Shown one piece after another: positions 58,728 to 64,000 of a stretch of 64,000 nt of DNA. This stretch comes from Poa pratensis (taxonomy: Eukaryota > Streptophyta > Magnoliopsida > Poales > Poaceae). How positions within the stretch are numbered: position 1 is the first letter of the stretch; each line of letters starts with the position of its first letter. The notes beneath the pieces are model-generated. The model saw only the letters and a program-made list of their open reading frames with translations, was not told where the DNA came from and did not search any database. The stretch spans positions 122,495,964 to 122,559,963 of the forward strand of contig CAMZMU010000063.1 in assembly GCA_947311845.1 (NCBI GenBank), given 5' to 3'. Position numbers and translations under genes: made by a program.

Positions 58728-61700
58728 CGGTGGCGAGCGAGCGAGCTAGAGATGTGTGCCTGCGAGGCGTAGTTGTTGTGAGCGGCGGCGAGGTGGAAGG
58801 GGACCGCTGCTACTTATAGCGCGCACGCACGATTTTTTAAAGGAGAAAACTTTTTTTTTTAAGGAGAAAACTGGTGGAGTGCGACCGACCGATGATGCTA
58901 CTACTAGTACTACTGCAGCTTTCCATTCCGCTGGCACAATAGAAGACGACGATGAACCGACTGGATTAATTAGTTTGGTCATGGGTTTAGTTAAATAATC
59001 CTCAGATTTGGTGAAACCAGTGTTTCAAAAAAAGGGTTTTGATTCTATTATTTTCTACTCCCTCAAGGTAAAGAAAAGGTTTCTCGATAAGACATTGATA
59101 ATTAAGGCTAATTATCATAACTTTACCACAAATTTGTAATGCAATATATGTATAGGGACCCACAAAATTATAGTATTCTTAAAGTACTTCTAAAGGAAAC
59201 TAGATATACGATTTCCTAGCTTTCACTTAAATATTTAAATCAGTACGGCGGCAAAAGTTTTCAAACAATTGACTTAATCACTTTTATGAATATGACGGAA
59301 TATGTTTTAGAATACACATGCAAGTACTCAGACTGCTATAGTTTAAAATCTGTCCGTGTGGTGGAGGTGTTTGGGAAATGACTCCACCGATTGGAGTTTA
59401 AGAACTCGATGCTAGCTCACATGTATTTAGCAAAACACGTGTGTTGTACTATGCGTGTTGTTGTAAAAAACATGACTCCACCTACCAAGAGTTGTAATTT
59501 CAATGCTCACAATATACCAACACACATATGTGCACTGGGAATTTAAGGTCACATAAGTTTTGATTAAAGTTGAGTACCAACATTTATATTGTTAATAGAA
59601 CTATCATGAACTATATTATCATCAAATAAAATATCAACATCTGATAGACAAATCAAGTGTCCTTTAACTGCTAAATCTAGCAACACTCACGGATATATAT
59701 CGTCAATGTACTTCGACTAATGATGCGATCGTGTGGGTGTTTTATTTGTAACCACAAATTAATAATAAACAATAAGGAATTTTAAGTTGCTTCAAATATT
59801 TATATATCTCATTCACTTTTATAAGCCTTTGGATCAATGTACAACTATTTATATCTCATCTAACGTCATATATAAACTACGCGTTAAAAATATATAAAGT
59901 TACACACCAAAGTTGCACGATTTGAGAACTACCAGTTTATGCTAACCAAGATCCTATTTTAGGTGGTACGGATTTATCAAAATTTAAGGCCTTGAACTTC
60001 CTTTTTCATAGAGAAAATTCCAAAATATCACCACAATTGTGTGTACTTCACAAAACCACAGACGTTCGTAATTTTTTCAAATTAAAGATCACCGTTCTTG
60101 CACTCACTCGGTTCAAAAAGGCATTCGTAATTCTTTTTAACCTTGTTAACATGACCTAGAACCGTTTTATTTTTATTTCTAATTACAATGAATAACAAAT
60201 ATTGGATTGTTCACGTGCAAATAAAATTGCTAGATTCCACTGAAGCTTGTAACATTCTTCCTGAAAAAACATCGGTAGCTAGAAAAACTAGCATTTGGTC
60301 AAAGGTGTATACAATTTTAGATTACAGAAGAATGTATGGAAGTCCAAAATGGTAGGCTAAAGAGCACGAGATTGCTGGCAACTCAAGATTTTCCAAGAGG
60401 AAAATGTTGCCAACGGCTCAACTGGTGACACCTATTCTTCAGCAATGGCACCGGTTGAGTCACTGGCAGCATTTAAGTTTTGGGTAGAACGAGCATATGA
60501 TCCCACTACTTAAAAATCATATTTTAAAGTATTAAAAAATTCACACAAAAATTTATGGTATATCCAAACATTTAATATCCATAAACAAAGTTTCGTGGAA
60601 AAATGTCAATTTTTGTGGGCCGTGTAAATAGACAAATCCCGGTGCTTCGAAATGACTTTGCACGAGACATATTTTGTCTTTTTTGCATAACCTCAAAATT
60701 ATCTTTTTTGCGTGAAACTTTATTATGCAAACATAGAATTTCTAGATGTGTCCCCGAAATTTTTGTTTGAATTTTGTGACATTTTGAAACAGACTTAAAA
60801 AACATTATGTGCATCTAGACCCACGAGTCAAACACCGTGTCCGAAATCACCCGACGTACTACTGATCGACCTTTTCTAGAATGATAGTAGAGCACTTTGA
60901 GCAGTTGAATTTTCTTCACGCCGGGCCGGCCGGAGATCGACTAACTGCGCAGCTAGCTATTTCATTTGGAATTTTTTCGTTTCATTTGGAAAATAAATAT
61001 CAAATATACGGCTAACTGAGCTGGACCCAAAAAAATCTTGCACATATATACGTACACACAGTACAGGTACTACGTCGACGTGCGAACAATGCATTCCTTT
61101 TTCGACGAGATGCATACGTCTACGTCAAAAAATATGTGTAGTCCATCAGTTTTCGGGTTGAGAAGTTGTAGACGGGCGGATAAGCAAGCGGCAGCGGCAG
61201 CGGCAGAGGCATCACGAAATCTAGCAAAGCCGCATGTGTGTTTCGTCGTGGCGTGCGTTGTCTGCCGAGCAGGGAGGCTACCAGCTCCGGCGTGTTTCTA
61301 GAAGGGTTGACCCCGGCCGGTATTCGCTTCTAGAAGGAAGCCAGATCGATGACGTCCACGCCCTCCATCTGTCTATCTCTCTCTACATCAGAAATCACGC
61401 ACTGACTCCTTCACAGCTCGATGGAGTCAACCCACATGGAAATACCTTTCCTAAGGGTGATGATGAAATGAAGGTGCGTGTTGGCAATCGGTATGCTGAA
61501 TGTAGGCCACTTGGCAAGTGGTTCAGTAGTGGGGTTTGACACTTGGGCATGCAAACCATCGACTGTTGCTCTCTGGAGTGTCGATCGGGCCGGCCGGCCA
61601 CAACTTTGATCTGCAGTCTGCACTACAAAGTCTTTGGCGTGCTTGTGCGTGGAGGTTGATTCAGAATGTCTGACTTTTCTTTTACAAATAGGACCCTGTC

Positions 61701-62054
61701 ATAAAAGAAACATCGAACAGTACAAAATAGATCAATAAAATCAAAATTACAATGAAATACTTGAGATGCCCTTTGTTTTCACCTCCATACCCGGTTAACA
61801 GATCAAGATCGAGCGCTAGCATGCGCATGCCTTTAGGTTCTCAACTTGTGGTACGTCGTGGTTCGTTGCCTCCCCCTCACCTTGTGACAGCTCCAAGGGA
61901 AATCTTAGGCCCGTTGAGTCAGCGGATGACGGCGAATAGGCGTCACGCCCTGCTTGGAGCCATCGTGTTTGGAAGTTGTGACGGCTAGAGGGACCAGTGT
62001 CGGGTGTTTGGTTGCTAGGGCGGTGGCACTAGGTCCAGTGGTGTTGCGAGACGT
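58728..62054. other. Intergenic region, mostly AT-rich
   Basis: From about 59000 to 60900 the sequence is AT-rich with no gene signal. The 60500-60830 part has the look of a dispersed non-coding grass repeat, with many short A- and T-runs, but no termini could be fixed. Short ORFs at 61038-61600 have no recognised domains. Confidence 0.4.
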
Positions 62055-62280
62055 GTGGCAACAATCAGGGACGGAGACAGGAATAAAATTAAGGGGGCCA
62101 AATGCACATTATGCAGCTTGGAGGGGGCCATTAGGGCTAATTTAGGAAAAATTATATGTAAACTACACCTATATTGGGGGGGGGGGGGGGGGGGGGAGGG
62201 GGAGGGGTTCACACAAAAATTTCAGCAGAAGTGGGGGGGGGGGGGGGGGGGGGCATGGCCCCAGCATGCCCCCCTCCCCA
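62055..62280. repeat. Dispersed-repeat fragment with two G21 tracts
   Basis: After cagggacggagacagg, a phrase common at the start of dispersed plant repeats, come two runs of exactly 21 G on the plus strand, at 62176-62196 and 62233-62253, 36 bp apart, with shorter G runs between. They can form G-quadruplexes and are likely to be length-variable or misread. Confidence 0.6.
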
Positions 62281-63467
62281 GCTCGTTCTTGGCAACGATG
62301 ACGCTGACGAGCATATCTGAGTCACGGCGTATCCTTACTTCCTTAGTCACCAATTATTCTGCGTGCTTTTTTGGGTTCTTGTGCAGCATCATGCCATTAT
62401 GTACGCGGTAAAGTCGGAGCTGTAGGTTGCACACCGGCATCTTGGCAATGATGCCACCTAATCGGCTGTACGGGTGCGTGGATTTCCAACTATCACATGG
62501 ATTTCGCCGGTGCAACTTTCTACTATGAAGCTCTTCCTCAAACTTAGAGATGCCTCTTCCTCGACGTTGTACATCGACTGTTTAGCATGTGCCGACATGA
62601 CTTCTAACGTTAGTTGCTATGCGGGCCTCATGCGTGGTCTTGTTGGCGTGTTTGTGCTTTGTGTGGATAGCCAGGTTGGTCGGTTTACACATGTGGTCGT
62701 GGTACACAATGTCATTGATCCAGTTGTAGCGGTTTTAGGCTGGTTCACTGCTGATGAACTGATCAATTCTCTCTATGTTTTTAAATAAAATACAGAAAAT
62801 CAGCATGGACAAAAGGCCAAAAGAAAGGGTAACAAAGCACGCGGAAGACCCAAGATACGCATATTCATGCGAGTATAGTATGCTACACATGGGCCACCCA
62901 AAATGAAGCATAAATCTCGTGACAAACATGTTGGTATTTGTTTTTGTGCCAATATGTGTACGAGTAGGGCTACAGTTGGACTTGTAATTAGCGGAAGGTT
63001 TAGCTGTTCGAGTCGAAAACGTGTAACTGGCCTAATATATAAAGGCACTGGGTAGCCCAAATAGACGTGAGACAAAAGCTAGGTTAGACATAAGATCTAT
63101 TCGAGTACGGGTGGCGCCATGGCAGGGGCGGCCGGACCGGCGTGGCGTGTGTGATCTGATGTGTCTGTACACCGTGACGGGTTTGTCATCGACGATACTA
63201 TGTTGATTAGTATGATGGGGTGGAGCGCCGTAAGCATGGCCCGCAGATGTAGGCGTTGATCGCTGAACTATGTTACCAAATCTCGGTATCGATTTCTATG
63301 ATTACTTGTCCTCGTTTGATCGATTAGCCGACCTCGGATTTATAGCACATGTTTGTTTAGGTTGGGCGGCGATCCCAAAAGTCAGGGAGTCTTTCCTCTC
63401 TTTTCTTTGGTCTCCCCAGGTATACCGTACAACTCCTCAATCACCATGACTATTGCGAAAAGTACTT
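62281..63467. other. Unassigned intergenic sequence
   Basis: Several open frames of 60-105 codons on both strands lack recognisable domains or splice context. No repeat structure was recognised. Confidence 0.4.
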
Positions 63468-63477
63468 TTGGAGTTCA

Positions 63478-63846
63478 TCCTCCATGGAGCCATTTATTCA
63501 TTTAAGAAGTCGAAATTTTAAAGTTTCAAAAAATTGCGAAAGAAGCCTAGATGTTGACAATGACGTATTCCACAGTTTTGCAAAATTGCAACCTGAAATA
63601 GTGTGTATTCCGGCCTTACATAAAAATGACAAATCTGACAATATTTTCTTTTGAATCTTGCACTCTTCCCCAACTGAGATCCAGCCATTTGTCATTTTTA
63701 CACAGCTCTAAATATATAATATTTTCTATTTGTTTTCTGCATATCAGTAGAAATAGTCATTATCTACATTTAGGATTTTTTCCAGAATTATTTTGACTTA
63801 GAAATATTGTTTTCGAATTTTCAAAAACAGGCTCCATGGAGCGCCT
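63478..63846. mobile_element. Possible MITE with gctccatggagc-type ends
   Basis: ctccatggagcc at about 63480 and ggctccatggag at about 63829 face each other across 350 bp of AT-rich, non-coding sequence. The core ctccatggag is itself a palindrome, so the pairing is weak evidence, and no target duplication was established. Confidence 0.35.
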
Positions 63847-64000
63847 CCACTAAAATGCTGCACTCTCGTCCAAAGAGCTTGATGCTACTGTAGACTACTT
63901 GGGTTTGTTCCTCCTTGGGAAATTTTTGCAGCCTACTTGGGTTCGGTTCTCACCAGAAAATTCAGTGCAGTTCCTTATTTAGCACCGTTGGTGTCAGTTT

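Overview
This is plant nuclear DNA, almost certainly from a Triticeae grass (wheat, goat-grass, barley or rye group). The evidence is: nested CACTA and long LTR retrotransposons, Stowaway and Tourist-like MITEs, GC-rich monocot-style 5' exons, GT-AG introns, and grass-like versions of DPE2, an ESF2/ABT1 homologue, a DYW-class PPR protein and a plastid Trp/Tyr permease. Naming the family is inference; no database search was possible.

Layout. (1) 1-3125: about three tandem copies of a 0.9-1.06 kb unit carrying a 99-bp minisatellite, then unassigned sequence. (2) 3126-29142: one 26.0-kb CACTA (En/Spm) transposon unit with CACTAGTAGA terminal inverted repeats and a TAT target duplication. Inside it are a small coiled-coil/membrane-anchor gene split by a 5.3-kb solo LTR, a TNP2 transposase pseudogene, a 9-kb gag-only gypsy-type retrotransposon whose 5' LTR is truncated, an unknown ORF, internal blocks of subterminal-type repeats, and an intact seven-exon gene for a 1,078-residue protein that joins a plant-transposase-like region to a C-terminal Ulp1-like protease. 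(3) 29143-55525: a gene island with a Tourist-like MITE, the ESF2/ABT1 homologue (+, 7 exons), an intronless DYW PPR gene (+), a 14-exon plastid Trp/Tyr permease (-) whose second intron holds a complete 4.8-kb copia element, and a 22-exon DPE2 gene (+). DPE2 has what looks like a U12-type AT-AC intron and two frameshifting deletions. (4) 55526-64000: mostly MITE relics and unassigned sequence, plus one small acidic gene (-) with a probable frameshift.

The host genes are housekeeping and organelle genes: rRNA processing, organelle RNA editing, plastid aromatic amino-acid transport and cytosolic maltose metabolism. They do not form a pathway. The transposon content is layered: the CACTA landed first, LTR elements inserted into it, and deletions then removed the 3' end of the transposase and the front of the gypsy LTR. 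Several coding sequences differ from an open frame by 1-2 bp, so raw-read support should be checked before they are called true pseudogenes.
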